From Advenella alkanexedens (lineage in GTDB: Bacteria > Pseudomonadota > Gammaproteobacteria > Burkholderiales > Burkholderiaceae_B), in NCBI RefSeq assembly GCF_019132845.1, contig NZ_JAHSPR010000003.1:300979-364978 (forward strand): DNA of 64,000 nucleotides, read 5' to 3'. This document shows, piece by piece, positions 17,023-27,282 of the stretch (position 1 is the first letter of the stretch; each line of letters begins with the position of its first letter). A program made the translations under genes and the position numbers. Under the pieces are notes generated by a model. That model searched no databases. It saw nothing but the letters and a program-made list of their open reading frames with translations, and had not been told where the DNA came from.

Positions 17023-18117
17023 ATGAATCACTTATTACAGAATCAGTTAATGACCGAATTGATCCGTCCACAGGATATTGCTGCCATTGTCCAGAAAAAA
17101 GGCATGAAAGCCTGCCTTGAAGGGGTTGCAAGCTATATTCTGACGGATTATTTGCGTTGGGATGAATTTGATAAATCCAAACGGGTCGCCAAATATGTGG
17201 AAGATGGCGTGATGGAGCTGATGCCAATTGCCGATAAAAAGCATTATGCGTTTAAATATGTGAATTGCCATCCGCATAATCCGGTCAAGGGTTTGTCTAC
17301 CGTGATTGCATTTGGTGCTCTGGTGGATGTGGCCACAGGCATGCCAATGGCCATTTCAGAGCTGACCCTGACAACGGCTTTCCGGACAGCGGCCACATCT
17401 GCTTTGGTGGCCAAATACCTGGCCCGCAAAAACAGCCGTACCATGGCCTTGATTGGCAATGGCTCCCAGGCAGAATTCCAGGCCCTGGCCTTTCATTACC
17501 TGCTGGGTATTGAAGAAATCCATTTGTATGATAAAGATCCCAAGGCTTCTGAGAAACTGGCGGGTAATCTGGCTCATACCGGCATGAAGTTTGTGATTGC
17601 CAGCGATGTGGCCAGTGCAGTCAAGGGGATGGATATCATCACCACGGTCACGGCCGAATACGCCAAAGCGCATATTATTACCCCGGATATGATAGAGCCG
17701 GGCATGCATATTAATGCCGTGGGGGGTGACTCACCCGGTAAAACGGAATTACATCCCGAGATCCTGTCAATGGGACCGGTCTTTGTTGAGTTTGAGGAGC
17801 AGACCAGGATCGAAGGTGAGTTGCAGAATGTAGCGGCAGATTTTCCGGTGGTGCATTTATGGGAAGTGTTTGGTCAAACAAAGCCGGGCCGCAGTGATCA
17901 TAAGCAGGTTACCCTGTTTGATTCGGTCGGATTTGCCCTGGAGGATTATTCTGCCATGCTGTTCATGCGTGACGCGGCAAAAGAACTGGGCTTTATGCAG
18001 TCGATTTCACTGGTGCCCGAGCTGGCCGATCCGAAAGACCTGTTTTCTTATTTGGGGGTAGGGCCTGCCATTCCGGTTTTGACGGATAAGGTCAAAGATG
18101 CGGCCGTGACAGGTTAA
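17023..18117 (+). CDS. ocd: Ornithine cyclodeaminase
   Basis: NAD-dependent conversion of L-ornithine to L-proline and ammonia, giving access to proline from arginine. The 364 residues have the OCD/mu-crystallin blocks: YAFKYVNCHPHNPVKGLSTV (Lys for substrate binding), ELTLTTAFRTAATSALVAKY, the Rossmann stretch SRTMALIGNGSQAEFQALAF, and HINAVGGDSPGKTELHPEIL with the catalytic Asp. AGGAGG precedes the ATG at 17023; an upstream frame to 16930 overlaps the regulator promoter region. Paired with the divergent Lrp-type gene; arginase, its usual partner, is encoded 16 kb away at 34246. Confidence 0.95.
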   Translation: MNHLLQNQLMTELIRPQDIAAIVQKKGMKACLEGVASYILTDYLRWDEFDKSKRVAKYVEDGVMELMPIADKKHYAFKYVNCHPHNPVKGLSTVIAFGALVDVATGMPMAISELTLTTAFRTAATSALVAKYLARKNSRTMALIGNGSQAEFQALAFHYLLGIEEIHLYDKDPKASEKLAGNLAHTGMKFVIASDVASAVKGMDIITTVTAEYAKAHIITPDMIEPGMHINAVGGDSPGKTELHPEILSMGPVFVEFEEQTRIEGELQNVAADFPVVHLWEVFGQTKPGRSDHKQVTLFDSVGFALEDYSAMLFMRDAAKELGFMQSISLVPELADPKDLFSYLGVGPAIPVLTDKVKDAAVTG

Positions 18118-18160
18118 ACGGTAATGCTTGGGTGCTACCCTTTTAACGACAAGGAAGCGA

Positions 18161-19393
18161 TTAAACCGTAACAGAATTACTTAATTGACGTAAATTCGTT
18201 TCCTTGTTTTCAAGGGTTGCCTTGCAAAAAGGATGTTGCAGGGCGATCATTTTTTTCAGATTACGCATTTCCCTGCCTTGGTTGACCGTAATGGCACCCA
18301 CCAGAATATCTTGCGAGAAGCCGAAAAGAATAAATCCTTCGGGAGCGTTCATGTCACCGCGACAAATCCATTGGTCTGCGTTCATTTGACCGCAAAGCTG
18401 GATATTTAACCCGCATTGGTCGGTCCAGAACCAAGGAGCTGAAAACTCGGGGGGATTTTGTGCCAGAATGGCTTTGGCGACTGTGATGGCCTGGTTTTGG
18501 GCATTTTCCCATGTTTCAGTGCGGGTAAATGTTTGTGTTTGACCTTGCCAGCATGCAGTGACGTCTCCGGCTGCGTAAATATCCGGGTCGGAGGTTTGTC
18601 CGTGACTGTTGATCACAATGCCATTGTTAACCCGGATGCCGGCCTGGATGGCTAGATTGACATTGGGTTCAACGCCAATCCCGTAAACAATGGCATCTGC
18701 CTGCAGGCAAGTGCCGTTTTCCAGAGTCAGGGTAAAACTGTTGTCCTGGTTCCGGCTGGCAGTGCGCAAACCGGTATTCATATGGAATTGAACACCGTTT
18801 TTTTGATGCTGTTCAAACAGGAACTGGCTGAGAATGGGGGGGATGCTTCTGCGCATGACACGATTTCCGGTGTCAACCAAGTTGACCTGGCAACCCAGGT
18901 CAATGGCTGTGGATGCCAGTTCCAGGCCGATCACACCACCGCCAATAATGGCAATGCGTTTTTCTGGCGATAGTGAAAGCCTGAGCATATCGGCATCATC
19001 AATGGTTCTGAGTGTATGAACCTTCTCCCCAAGCTCATCAAGCATGGAAATATGTTTAACACTTGCGCCAGTTGTTATTACCAGCTTGAAATAGTCCAGC
19101 TTTTCACCATTGGCTAACAAAATCTGACGGGTTTGTGTATTGATGCTGGTGACTTTTTCATTGTTTCTGACTTCGATTTGTTTTTCAGCATAAAAGTCAG
19201 CACTGAAAATCTGGCAATTGGTTGTATCGGGTGTTAACAGCCTTTCTTTTGAAAGAGGGGGCCTTTCATAGGGCAAATGAGGTTCGTCTCCTACCAGGAT
19301 GATGCGACCTGTGAAACCATCCTGGCGTAACTGTATCGCCACGGTTGCACCTGCCTGGCCAGCTCCAATGATGATAATAGTTTCTTTATTCAT
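18161..19393 (-). CDS. hcaD: 3-phenylpropionate/cinnamate dioxygenase ferredoxin reductase subunit
   Basis: 410-residue FAD flavoprotein that passes electrons from NADH to the Rieske ferredoxin (HcaC). It has the FAD-binding motif IIIIGAGQAGATVA, the conserved LPYERPPLSKE segment, the NAD-binding AIIGGGVIGLELAS, IYAAGDVTACW and a C-terminal domain of the BphA4/HcaD class. It is the most distal gene of the minus-strand hca-mhpB operon, 20 bases after mhpB. Its convergence with the ornithine cyclodeaminase gene leaves only 43 bases, in which no clear terminator was seen. Confidence 0.92.
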   Translation of the reverse strand: MNKETIIIIGAGQAGATVAIQLRQDGFTGRIILVGDEPHLPYERPPLSKERLLTPDTTNCQIFSADFYAEKQIEVRNNEKVTSINTQTRQILLANGEKLDYFKLVITTGASVKHISMLDELGEKVHTLRTIDDADMLRLSLSPEKRIAIIGGGVIGLELASTAIDLGCQVNLVDTGNRVMRRSIPPILSQFLFEQHQKNGVQFHMNTGLRTASRNQDNSFTLTLENGTCLQADAIVYGIGVEPNVNLAIQAGIRVNNGIVINSHGQTSDPDIYAAGDVTACWQGQTQTFTRTETWENAQNQAITVAKAILAQNPPEFSAPWFWTDQCGLNIQLCGQMNADQWICRGDMNAPEGFILFGFSQDILVGAITVNQGREMRNLKKMIALQHPFCKATLENKETNLRQLSNSVTV

Positions 19394-19413
19394 TGAATTT
19401 TTCCAGGATTAAT

Positions 19414-20352
19414 TTAAATGGGTTGTGCTTTCATCATGCCCATGCCGGCAATCCATTCCTTGATGGGGTAATAATAGACAATCTCGGCATCGTAAGGACC
19501 AAATTCAGACAGGGCCGCGAATGCGGACATCCAGGCACGGACTTCCTGTCCACCTTTACCACCATCCCGCTGGATTTCTTCATTGGTGTAGGCGGCAATG
19601 CGCTTGAAATCGGCCTTTTTGAATTGCTCCATCAAGGCCATGTCCCATTCAGGGTTCAGGGGAATGGAGGGGCCTTCACCTTTGGCCAGTGCCTGACCAG
19701 TGGCAATAACATTGGCCTGGCGCTTGTTCCTGGCTTCAGGGGTGGGGTTGCGTCCTGCTATCAGGAATTCTTCAACTTCTGGGGGAACCGAGCCCATTTG
19801 AGGCGTTGGAGGATCATGTGACAAGCCACCGGATCCGATAATTAAAATACGCTGATCGGATTTGGACAGATGCTTTCCAACGGCCTTGCCCAGATCAACT
19901 GCACGTTTGCAGCTTGGCAGGGGTTTTGCCGCACCGTTAACAAAGATCGGGATAACAGGGTATTTGGTCAGGCTATTGCACAGAAGCATCAGGGGTTGGG
20001 TAAAGCCATGGTCTGCCTGCATGCGATAGGAATAGGCGACATCAATGCCCTGATCCAGTACGTCCTGGGTTAAGGCCAGCGCCTTGTCTTCAGGAATGTT
20101 AAGCGGACCCTTGCCAATATCCCAGTCACCGGCGGCCGATGCACGAATGCCAATATTGAAAGCAGGCATTAAATCATAGAAAAAACCGTTGAAATGATCG
20201 GGAGCGAAAACGACGATCAGATCCGGATTGTATGCATCGACCTCGGCCGCAAGTTTGGCAAAAGCGGCACGTGCTTCCTTTTCGACCTTGTCACCCGGTG
20301 AACAATGGTCCATCATTGGCGTGTGCGCCACACATATTAATTTTACGGTCAT
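19414..20352 (-). CDS. mhpB: 2,3-dihydroxyphenylpropionate / 2,3-dihydroxycinnamate 1,2-dioxygenase
   Basis: Fe(II)-dependent class III extradiol dioxygenase that meta-cleaves the diol made by HcaB. At 312 residues (E. coli MhpB 314) it shows the family blocks in order: VAHTPMM, VVFAPDHFNGFFYDLMPAF, YRMQADHGFTQPL with the acid-base His, LIIGSGGLSHDPPTPQMGS, and the C-terminal YYYPIKEWIAGMG. It lies inside the hca operon between hcaB and hcaD, unlike E. coli where it is in a separate mhp operon. The gap to hcaB is 67 bases. Confidence 0.95.
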   Translation of the reverse strand: MTVKLICVAHTPMMDHCSPGDKVEKEARAAFAKLAAEVDAYNPDLIVVFAPDHFNGFFYDLMPAFNIGIRASAAGDWDIGKGPLNIPEDKALALTQDVLDQGIDVAYSYRMQADHGFTQPLMLLCNSLTKYPVIPIFVNGAAKPLPSCKRAVDLGKAVGKHLSKSDQRILIIGSGGLSHDPPTPQMGSVPPEVEEFLIAGRNPTPEARNKRQANVIATGQALAKGEGPSIPLNPEWDMALMEQFKKADFKRIAAYTNEEIQRDGGKGGQEVRAWMSAFAALSEFGPYDAEIVYYYPIKEWIAGMGMMKAQPI

Positions 20353-20419
20353 AAGGTATGTCCTTGAATGGCTATTATTAAAATAGCCATTCTTTAATTA
20401 TTATTAAAACTTGAACTGT

Positions 20420-21232
20420 TTACAGGTTCATGCCACCGGCAGTATTGCGGATGCCCCTGATGCCCAGACCCGCATCGGCATTAATCATGACACCGCTTAA
20501 TGTACGGTTGTTTTCACGGGATGCCAATAAAACAAAAGGCCCGGTGAATTCACTGGCGTCAGGAAAAAACTGCAGCGGTAAAATGCTGGCAATGGCTTCA
20601 GGTGTGCGTGAATCCATGATTCGCAACTGGTCTTGTCCCAGGGAAGCAGGACCGCGCAAATCACTGGCCATGCCACATGGGCCAACGCCATTGACCCGCA
20701 CTTTGGGTGCCAGTTCAAAAGCCAGCTGACGTATTAGCCCAACGGCGGCATGTTTGCTGGATGTATACAAAGGGCCCCCGCCTTCGGGGTAGAAGGCGGA
20801 GTTGGAGAGACTGAAGATAATGGAACCTTCTGATTTGATCAGTTCCTGGCTGGCCGCCTTGGCACCCAGCAAGTAGCCTTTTACATTAATTGAAAACAGT
20901 TCATTGAAGCCGGTATCCAGTTGTTCGGCTGACAGGCTCATTAGGCTGGCGCCATGATCCCAGACGGCGGCATTGCCAATAAAACAATCCAGTTTTCCAA
21001 ATTTCTTGACGGTTTCCTGAACGGCAAGCTGGTTGTCTTCGTAATTGGCCACGTCGCCTTGCACCACAACGATGTCATTGCCGTAACGTTCTTTCAGTAA
21101 CTCGACTTTTGACGCGGAGCGTTGCAAGACACCGATATTGGCACCTTCATTCAGGAAGCGTTCCACCAGGGCCAGGCCCAGGCCCGATCCGCCACCGGTA
21201 ATCAGAACCGTTTGGTCTTGTAACCAGCTCAT
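20420..21232 (-). CDS. hcaB: 2,3-dihydroxy-2,3-dihydrophenylpropionate (cis-dihydrodiol) dehydrogenase
   Basis: Short-chain dehydrogenase that rearomatises the cis-dihydrodiol to 2,3-dihydroxyphenylpropionate or the cinnamate analogue, producing NADH. 270 residues, the same as E. coli HcaB. The NAD motif is [15 protein letters not shown], followed by GDVANYEDN, the NAAVWD segment, the catalytic [20 protein letters not shown] (Ser, Tyr, Lys) and the long dihydrodiol-dehydrogenase C-terminus ([19 protein letters not shown]). Its ATG overlaps the stop of hcaC (ATGA), indicating translational coupling. Confidence 0.95.
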   Translation of the reverse strand: MSWLQDQTVLITGGGSGLGLALVERFLNEGANIGVLQRSASKVELLKERYGNDIVVVQGDVANYEDNQLAVQETVKKFGKLDCFIGNAAVWDHGASLMSLSAEQLDTGFNELFSINVKGYLLGAKAASQELIKSEGSIIFSLSNSAFYPEGGGPLYTSSKHAAVGLIRQLAFELAPKVRVNGVGPCGMASDLRGPASLGQDQLRIMDSRTPEAIASILPLQFFPDASEFTGPFVLLASRENNRTLSGVMINADAGLGIRGIRNTAGGMNL

Positions 21233-21552
21233 TGTTGCTGCTCCTTAAGAAGGACATAGATGGAATCATTTTCAACCACAACCGGATGGGTGGCGATAGG
21301 ATCGGTTGCCGGCAGGCATAAAGGCTTGCCGGTTTTGACGCAAAACAGGGCGGAATGTAATGGACATTCCACCGTGCCATCCTCTTCAATATAGCCTTCG
21401 GACATGGACGCGTTGCCATGACTGCATTTGTCATTCATGGCATGAAATGAGCCGCCAATATTAAATACGGCGATCGCTTCGGGCTGGCAGTCCACCTTGA
21501 TAGCTTCACCTTCGGGCAAGTCATTTTTTGAGCAAACAAAAATCTTTTCCAT
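21229..21552 (-). CDS. hcaC: 3-phenylpropionate/cinnamate dioxygenase ferredoxin subunit
   Basis: 107-residue Rieske-type [2Fe-2S] ferredoxin that shuttles electrons from HcaD to the HcaEF oxygenase. The cluster ligands are visible as CSH at residue about 43 and CPLH about 20 residues later ([27 protein letters not shown]), the pattern C-x-H-x17-C-x2-H. It is two bases downstream of hcaF and overlaps hcaB by four bases. Confidence 0.95.
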   Translation of the reverse strand: MEKIFVCSKNDLPEGEAIKVDCQPEAIAVFNIGGSFHAMNDKCSHGNASMSEGYIEEDGTVECPLHSALFCVKTGKPLCLPATDPIATHPVVVENDSIYVLLKEQQQ

Positions 21553-21554
21553 GA

Positions 21555-22088
21555 CTAGAACAGTATGCTTAGGTTATGAGAGGTAATAACAACCTGATCA
21601 AGGATAATTTCCCGATGGGCGATTTCCCAACCCATGTCATTGTTTCCGGTTCGACGAATACGATCGTTGCGCATGCCGACATAGAAGGTTTCATCTTTCT
21701 CTTTTTGTGAACGATAAAGCAAGTAGTTCACACGAATATCGTATTCATCTTCCTGTTCAGTGGGAGATATTTGGATATTGTTGACGAAGTGACGGGTACG
21801 GGAAGGAGGTTCTTCGGCCCAGGCCATACCAGTTTCAAGTCGGGCGATCCGTTTCTCAAGCTGGAATTTGCTATCGTTGAAAATCCAGGTGGTAGGCGGT
21901 TGTACACAGCGGCGGCGATCCCTGGTTTGGGCGTTTACTGCCGTGCGCATGGTGTAGTGGATATCTTCTGCGATCAGGGTGAGCCAATCACGGAATTGCC
22001 AGTCATCCAGCTTTTGAGCCTCATAAAACAGGAATTGGCTGATTTCATGATGTAATTCCATGGAAACGGGCGTGATAACTTGTGTCAT
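21555..22088 (-). CDS. hcaF: 3-phenylpropionate/cinnamate dioxygenase beta subunit
   Basis: 177-residue small subunit of the ring-hydroxylating oxygenase, a structural NTF2-like fold. Recognisable features are EISQFLFYEAQKLDDWQFRD, WLTLIAEDIHYTMRTA, the RIARLETGMAWAEEPPSRTR segment and HFVNNIQI, typical of beta subunits. The start codon shares one base with the hcaE stop (TAATG), so the two subunits are translationally coupled. E. coli HcaF is of similar length (172). Confidence 0.95.
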   Translation of the reverse strand: MTQVITPVSMELHHEISQFLFYEAQKLDDWQFRDWLTLIAEDIHYTMRTAVNAQTRDRRRCVQPPTTWIFNDSKFQLEKRIARLETGMAWAEEPPSRTRHFVNNIQISPTEQEDEYDIRVNYLLYRSQKEKDETFYVGMRNDRIRRTGNNDMGWEIAHREIILDQVVITSHNLSILF

Positions 22089-23461
22089 TATGCGACCTCC
22101 TTGCTGTTCTCAACCAAGGTGTTCTGATAAGCATCGGTTTTGGCTTTGGCTTCCTGCCAGGTTTTACTGCTTAACAAATTTGCCCAATGCTGATAGAAGC
22201 CACGAGCGGCTGTTTCCGAGAAAATGTAGTTGGTGATACCAGGGACGCCATCATCACGGATTTTTTCATTGCCCATACCCATTTCCATGCACAGTTGACT
22301 GTTGCGTGCACGGTAGCCACGCAGGATTTTCTGGATTTCAACCCAGTTTTCAGAGTCATCCTGTTCCAGAAAACCGGCAGGACCGAATGCACGGGTAGCG
22401 CTGCGTTCAAAGGCGGCCTTGACTTCTTCAGGAGCATTTTTATCGGTAATACAGAATGCCCAGACTTCAACCTGGTTGGGGCCACGGGGATGCCAGACAC
22501 GCAGCGTGGCAGTACCGTTCAACCAAGACAGGGTGGGAAAAAGAGTATTATGACCGGCCAGACGAAGGGCCCTGATTTCACCCAGGCGTTCAAGGGCTTC
22601 GGGATAGGTCTCACGATAATAGTCGGATACTTCGCCATCGACCCAAACGTTTGCATCGGGTTTGTCGGTAAAGAAAAAACCGCTGCCATGACCATCTTGG
22701 CCAAACTGTATGGCATCTTTTGCTGTTTCCCATACAGGGCGCGGTGTTTGGCCTGAGCCCAGTGCTTTTTGTTCATCTTCGGGTTTAGCGCCAAGCACTT
22801 GTACCGCTGAGGCATGGGAGAACAGGGCATGGTACTGGTCACTGGCGAATTGTTCGGCTGCAAATTTCCAGTTGCAATCAATGGTCCATTTATGAATGCC
22901 ACCAACAATTTCGGTGCCGCCTTCACGACGGTCGAGAACACCGTCAAGATACCAGGCCATGTCACCCATATACTCCTCAAGGCTGACTGCATTTTCGTCC
23001 CAGGTGCCGAAGATGAGGCCTTTATAAGAGGCAACTTTAGTGACTTCTTGCAGGCCCCATTTAGATTTGCATAGACCTTGCGGGTAGGCTCGGGGTTCAA
23101 GCGGAACCTCGATCAGTTCTCCGTTGGTGGCATAAGACCAGCCATGATAGGGACAGGTGAACGCCTTGGTATTGCCTGAGTCGGCATAGCTGACCCGCAT
23201 GGAACGGTGACGGCATTGATTTAAGAATGCTTTCACGGTACCATCTTTTTGACGGACAACAACAATGGGGTCTTCACCCATGTAAGTATTGAAAAAATCC
23301 CCTGCTTTTGGAATTTGGCTTTCATGCGCAAGAAACAGCCAGCAGCGCCCGAAAATTCTTTCTAGTTCAAGTTCATATATTTCAGGGTCAGTATAAATTG
23401 AAGGAGTCACTTGCCCATTCTTGGAATCTATTAAAGCTTGAATGTCTATGGTTTTATTCAT
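22088..23461 (-). CDS. hcaE: 3-phenylpropionate/cinnamate dioxygenase alpha subunit
   Basis: Catalytic subunit of the Rieske dioxygenase that adds O2 to the ring of 3-phenylpropionate or cinnamate to give the cis-2,3-dihydrodiol. 457 residues (E. coli 453) with very close similarity throughout: [20 protein letters not shown], Rieske ligands in [11 protein letters not shown] and [10 protein letters not shown], and the mononuclear iron site in [16 protein letters not shown] (two His) plus a downstream Asp. The C-terminal [14 protein letters not shown] also matches. GGAGG lies eight bases before the ATG. It is the first gene of the minus-strand operon and is divergent from hcaR. Confidence 0.97.
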   Translation of the reverse strand: MNKTIDIQALIDSKNGQVTPSIYTDPEIYELELERIFGRCWLFLAHESQIPKAGDFFNTYMGEDPIVVVRQKDGTVKAFLNQCRHRSMRVSYADSGNTKAFTCPYHGWSYATNGELIEVPLEPRAYPQGLCKSKWGLQEVTKVASYKGLIFGTWDENAVSLEEYMGDMAWYLDGVLDRREGGTEIVGGIHKWTIDCNWKFAAEQFASDQYHALFSHASAVQVLGAKPEDEQKALGSGQTPRPVWETAKDAIQFGQDGHGSGFFFTDKPDANVWVDGEVSDYYRETYPEALERLGEIRALRLAGHNTLFPTLSWLNGTATLRVWHPRGPNQVEVWAFCITDKNAPEEVKAAFERSATRAFGPAGFLEQDDSENWVEIQKILRGYRARNSQLCMEMGMGNEKIRDDGVPGITNYIFSETAARGFYQHWANLLSSKTWQEAKAKTDAYQNTLVENSKEVA

Positions 23462-23597
23462 TAACTAAGCCTCCAGTAGTCGTATTTAAGATCATTCTTT
23501 TGTGTGGTAACAACCGATATGATCGTTGCAGTTGTAACAACTGTGAAATACTTTTTTTATTTGAATTAATATTTAAAAAAGATTACTGGAGGGTGAC
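23462..23597. promoter_or_regulatory. Divergent hcaE-hcaR control region with two dyads
   Basis: 136 bases between the starts. A perfect dyad CAGTTG-TAA-CAACTG spans 23529-23543. Directly before it, CAACCGAT-ATG-ATCGTTG (23511-23528) is an imperfect dyad. Adjacent dyads of this size in a divergent LysR promoter are what an HcaR recognition and activation site pair would look like; the assignment is inference. Confidence 0.5.
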
Positions 23598-24497
23598 TTG
23601 GAACTTAGACACATACGATATTTCATTGCTGTTGCGGAAGAATTGAATTTCACCAGAGCAGCTGAAAAGCTGTTTACTGCCCAGCCCTCATTGAGTCAGC
23701 AGATTCGTGATTTAGAGAGTGAAATAGGCGTCAAACTGTTTAGCAGAACGAAACGGAAAGTAGAACTGACCAAAGCGGGAGAGGTCTTTCTCAAGGAGGC
23801 TCGGCTGGTATTGCAGCAGGCTAACCTTGCCATTCAGGTAACCCGTGATTCGGTCAGGAAATCCAACAGAAAAATAACAATGGGGTTCGTGCCTTCGGCT
23901 GAGGTGAAAATTTTCCCGAAAATTATGCCTTTTATCAGGGAGAAAATGCCTTCCCTGAATATTGAATTGAAAAGTCTTAATACAATTGAGCAGGAAAAGG
24001 CATTACTGAAGGGGAATCTGGATGTTGCTTTTTTGAGACAAACAGTGGAGGGATTTAAAAATAATCTTATTTATCAGGAAGAGTTGATATTGGTGATGTC
24101 AGTTGAACATCCCCTGGCCCTGGAAAATGAAATCCCCGTAAACTTGCTGCAGGATCAAAATATTATTGTTACCGATCCTAATTTTTCGGGGGCGCTTGGC
24201 ATATTGACCAATCAATACCTTAAAGAAAACAATGTCAAATATAAAAAAATCCAGAATGCATCCAATATACTGTTTACCCTGAATCTGGTTTCTATGGGAA
24301 TGGGCGTTGCCATATTGCCAGATTATGTTATTTCGCTACTGAATCCTTCAATTTGTTTCAAGAGAATGGTGAATCCAACCCCGCCAACAATCAATTTATA
24401 CATGTCATGGCATGATCATTGTGCGATGGAAGAGTTTCAGTATTTTCTGTCTTTGATGGAACAGAATTTCAATATTTCGTGTTGCGGTAATGAATAA
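23598..24497 (+). CDS. hcaR: LysR-family activator of the hca genes
   Basis: 299-residue LysR regulator closely resembling E. coli HcaR: MELRHIRYFIAVAEELNFTR, AAEKLFTAQPSLSQQIRDLE, TMGFVPSAEVKIFPKIMPF, and SMGMGVAILPDYV. Expected to activate hcaE in response to 3-phenylpropionate or cinnamate. The start is a TTG at 23598, supported by GGAGGG four to five bases upstream and by exact correspondence with the HcaR N-terminus; no ATG is available there. It is divergent from hcaE and in line with mhpC 121 bases downstream. The gene is visibly A+T-rich. Confidence 0.93.
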   Translation: MELRHIRYFIAVAEELNFTRAAEKLFTAQPSLSQQIRDLESEIGVKLFSRTKRKVELTKAGEVFLKEARLVLQQANLAIQVTRDSVRKSNRKITMGFVPSAEVKIFPKIMPFIREKMPSLNIELKSLNTIEQEKALLKGNLDVAFLRQTVEGFKNNLIYQEELILVMSVEHPLALENEIPVNLLQDQNIIVTDPNFSGALGILTNQYLKENNVKYKKIQNASNILFTLNLVSMGMGVAILPDYVISLLNPSICFKRMVNPTPPTINLYMSWHDHCAMEEFQYFLSLMEQNFNISCCGNE

Positions 24498-24618
24498 AAA
24501 AAATTGAATTAGATTTTTATCCTATCAATAACTACAAAATAAATATTGGATTAAATCAATGTTTTTTAACATGCTTAATGCTTAAGGTATTGTTAATCAC
24601 ATATTGGAGATAGAGTAA

Positions 24619-25536
24619 GTGAGTCGTTCATCCAGCACTTTGGAAAATAATCATAAGAATAATGCCCAGCCCGAACTGCGTTCTTTATGGTCTGCCGTTG
24701 CGGATGGCAGTGTCCGTTTGCATTATATCGACGTAAAAGGGGTAAAAACCCGTGTCCTGGAAGCCGGTGAGGGGCCCGAAACATTATTTTTACTGCATGG
24801 TATTTCAGGTCACTTGGAAGCTTATATGCGTAATATTCTGCCGCACGCAAAGCATTTTCGCGTGCTGGCCATTGATATGCTGGGACACGGTTTTACCGAC
24901 AAGCCCAAATCCAATTATGAGGTCATCGATTATGTAGAACATCTGCGTGATTTGATGGATGTATTGGGACTGGAAAAAATTCATCTTTCCGGTGAATCAT
25001 TGGGCGGATGGGTCAGTGCCCGTTTTGCGGCCAAATACCCCGAACGGGTTAAGCGTCTGGTGCTTAATACCTGCGGTGGCATGATTGCAGACCCCAAAGT
25101 GATGGAACGTTTACGTACCCTTAGTCTGAACGCGGTCAGAAACCCAGACCGGGAAGCAACCCGTAAACGCCTTGAATTCCTGATGGCGGATCCTTCAATT
25201 GTTACCGAAGATCTGGTTGAAGCCAGATATGCCACCTATCGTTCTCCGGGCATGCTTGAAGCCATTGAAAGCATCATGTGCCTGCAGGATATGGACGTAC
25301 GCCTGCGCAACCTGCTGACCCCCGAAGAACTGGCCAAAATCGAAGCCGAAACATTGGTGCTTTGGACCAGCCATGATCCTACCGCTGCAGTCAGCGTGGG
25401 TGAAAAACTGCATTCGCTGGTATCCAACAGCCGTTTGATTGTGATGGAAAACTGCGGTCATTGGCCACAATATGAAGACCCGGAAACGTTCAATGCACTA
25501 CATATTGATTTCCTGTTAAATGGTCACAAAGACTAA
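24619..25536 (+). CDS. mhpC: 2-hydroxy-6-oxonona-2,4-dienedioate hydrolase
   Basis: Alpha/beta hydrolase that splits the meta-cleavage product to 2-hydroxypenta-2,4-dienoate plus succinate (or fumarate from the cinnamate branch). 305 residues with the oxyanion region FLLHGISGHLEAY, the nucleophile elbow HLSGESLGGWVSARFAAKYP, an Asp in LWTSHDPTAAV, and the catalytic His in NCGHWPQYEDPE. The GTG at 24619 follows GGAGATAGAG. The chain is about 15-20 residues longer at the N-terminus than E. coli MhpC. First gene of the plus-strand mhpCDFE operon. Confidence 0.95.
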   Translation: MSRSSSTLENNHKNNAQPELRSLWSAVADGSVRLHYIDVKGVKTRVLEAGEGPETLFLLHGISGHLEAYMRNILPHAKHFRVLAIDMLGHGFTDKPKSNYEVIDYVEHLRDLMDVLGLEKIHLSGESLGGWVSARFAAKYPERVKRLVLNTCGGMIADPKVMERLRTLSLNAVRNPDREATRKRLEFLMADPSIVTEDLVEARYATYRSPGMLEAIESIMCLQDMDVRLRNLLTPEELAKIEAETLVLWTSHDPTAAVSVGEKLHSLVSNSRLIVMENCGHWPQYEDPETFNALHIDFLLNGHKD

Positions 25537-25551
25537 GGAAACACATTAATT

Positions 25552-26340
25552 ATGAGTGATCAATTGCTAAGTATAGAAAGTGCCGCCGCGCTTTTGCGGG
25601 TGGCACAGCAATCGGGCAAACCGCTAGCACCCATTAAAGACCGTCTTGTGCAGGCCGATATACAAACGGCTTATGCCATTCAAGAGCAAAATACGCAATA
25701 TGCATTGAGCCAGGGCCGCCGTTTGGTGGGCCGGAAAATCGGACTGACTTCGCCCGTTGTACAGGCACAGTTGGGGGTGGATCAACCCGATTTTGGTATG
25801 CTGTTTGCAGATATGGCGGTTGGAGAAAATATCCCCGTACAGTTGTCCGGTCTTATCCAGCCCAAGGTTGAAGCCGAAATCGCACTGGTGATTGGTAAAG
25901 ACCTGAACCATGAACGCCATACGTATGCGGATATTATCGGTGCAACCGAATATGCGCTGGCGGCCATTGAAATTGTGGATAGCCGTATTGCTGACTGGAA
26001 AATCAGTATTACGGATACTGTGGCGGATAATGCGTCCAGTGCCCTGTTTGTATTGGGTAGTCAGCCCGTTTTGCTTAAAGATTTTTCCCTGACTGAATGC
26101 GACATGTCCATGATGCACAATAACGCGCAGGTATCGGTCGGAAAAGGGGCTGCTTGCTTGGGAAATCCATTGAATGCGGCTGTCTGGCTGGCGGATGTCA
26201 TGGTGCAATGCGGGCGTCCCTTGACGGCTGGCAGCATTATTCTGACGGGTGCACTGGGGCCAATGGTGGCCGTGTCATCGGCTGGCACTTACAGCGTTAG
26301 CATTGATGGGCTGGGTACGGTTACCACCGTGTTTGAATAA
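25552..26340 (+). CDS. mhpD: 2-keto-4-pentenoate hydratase
   Basis: Hydrates 2-hydroxypentadienoate to 4-hydroxy-2-oxovalerate. 262 residues of the fumarylacetoacetase-like hydratase family; the metal-binding Glu pair is in [16 protein letters not shown], and [33 protein letters not shown] and [13 protein letters not shown] are family blocks. It lies 15 bases after mhpC. The order hydrolase, hydratase, dehydrogenase, aldolase is that of E. coli mhp. Confidence 0.95.
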   Translation: MSDQLLSIESAAALLRVAQQSGKPLAPIKDRLVQADIQTAYAIQEQNTQYALSQGRRLVGRKIGLTSPVVQAQLGVDQPDFGMLFADMAVGENIPVQLSGLIQPKVEAEIALVIGKDLNHERHTYADIIGATEYALAAIEIVDSRIADWKISITDTVADNASSALFVLGSQPVLLKDFSLTECDMSMMHNNAQVSVGKGAACLGNPLNAAVWLADVMVQCGRPLTAGSIILTGALGPMVAVSSAGTYSVSIDGLGTVTTVFE

Positions 26341-26365
26341 TAAATTGCTTTTCTTGAATAATACG

Positions 26366-27265
26366 ATGAATAAAATTAAATGTGCAATTATCGGCCCGGG
26401 TAATATTGGAACCGATTTACTTTATAAATTGCAACGCAGTGAGTTTCTGGAGCCGGTCTGGATGGTGGGTATTGATCCTGATTCTGCCGGTTTGTCCCGT
26501 GCCCGTGAGCTTGGCCTGAAAACCTCTTCCGAAGGGGTGGATGGTCTGTTGCCGCATGTCAAAGAAGACAATATCCAGATTGCCTTTGATGCCACTTCCG
26601 CTTATGTACATGCGGAAAACAGCCGCAAGCTTAACGAATTGGGTGTCCTGATGATTGACCTGACACCCGCGGCAATTGGGCCCTTTTGTGTGCCGCCGGT
26701 TAACTTGGATGATTGCCTGAAGCAGGGGGCCATGAATGTGAATATGGTCACTTGTGGTGGCCAGGCCACGATTCCCATGATTGCAGCGGTTTCCCGGGTG
26801 CAAGAACTTGAATACGGGGAAATCATTGCAACGGTATCCAGTCGTTCAGTGGGGCCCGGTACGCGTAAAAATATTGATGAATTCACCAGAACCACGGCAA
26901 GTGCGGTTGAAAAAGTGGGCAAGGCCAAAAAAGGCAAAGCCATTATCATTATCAACCCGGCCGAACCACCATTAATGATGCGTGATACGGTGCATTGTCT
27001 GGTGGTTGGAGAACCCGACCGTGAAGCCATTACGGCTTCCGTACAGGAAATGATCCGGGAAGTACAAAAATATGTACCGGGTTATAAGCTGGTTAACGGG
27101 CCGGTTTTTGATGGCAATCGGGTATCCATGTTTATGGAAGTGGAAGGCCTGGGTGATTTCCTGCCAAAGTATGCCGGAAACCTGGACATCATGACCGCTG
27201 CCGCAACCCGGACTGCTGAAATGTTTGCAGAAAATGTACTGGCAAATACGGCTGTAGCGCAATAA
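26366..27265 (+). CDS. mhpF: Acetaldehyde dehydrogenase (acylating)
   Basis: Converts acetaldehyde, NAD and CoA to acetyl-CoA; normally forms a channelling complex with MhpE. 299 residues starting [20 protein letters not shown], a Rossmann motif at the very N-terminus; the catalytic Cys is in [14 protein letters not shown], and [20 protein letters not shown] is conserved. The ATG at 26366 gives the family start; a longer open frame reaches back into mhpD and is not real. Its ribosome-binding site is weak, so coupling to mhpD (25-base gap) may matter. Confidence 0.95.
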   Translation: MNKIKCAIIGPGNIGTDLLYKLQRSEFLEPVWMVGIDPDSAGLSRARELGLKTSSEGVDGLLPHVKEDNIQIAFDATSAYVHAENSRKLNELGVLMIDLTPAAIGPFCVPPVNLDDCLKQGAMNVNMVTCGGQATIPMIAAVSRVQELEYGEIIATVSSRSVGPGTRKNIDEFTRTTASAVEKVGKAKKGKAIIIINPAEPPLMMRDTVHCLVVGEPDREAITASVQEMIREVQKYVPGYKLVNGPVFDGNRVSMFMEVEGLGDFLPKYAGNLDIMTAAATRTAEMFAENVLANTAVAQ

Positions 27266-27282
27266 TAAAGGATTAAATAAAA

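Noticed and set aside
22187..22756. Long open frame on the plus strand inside hcaE
   Set aside because: Antisense shadow of a gene whose protein matches HcaE along its full length.
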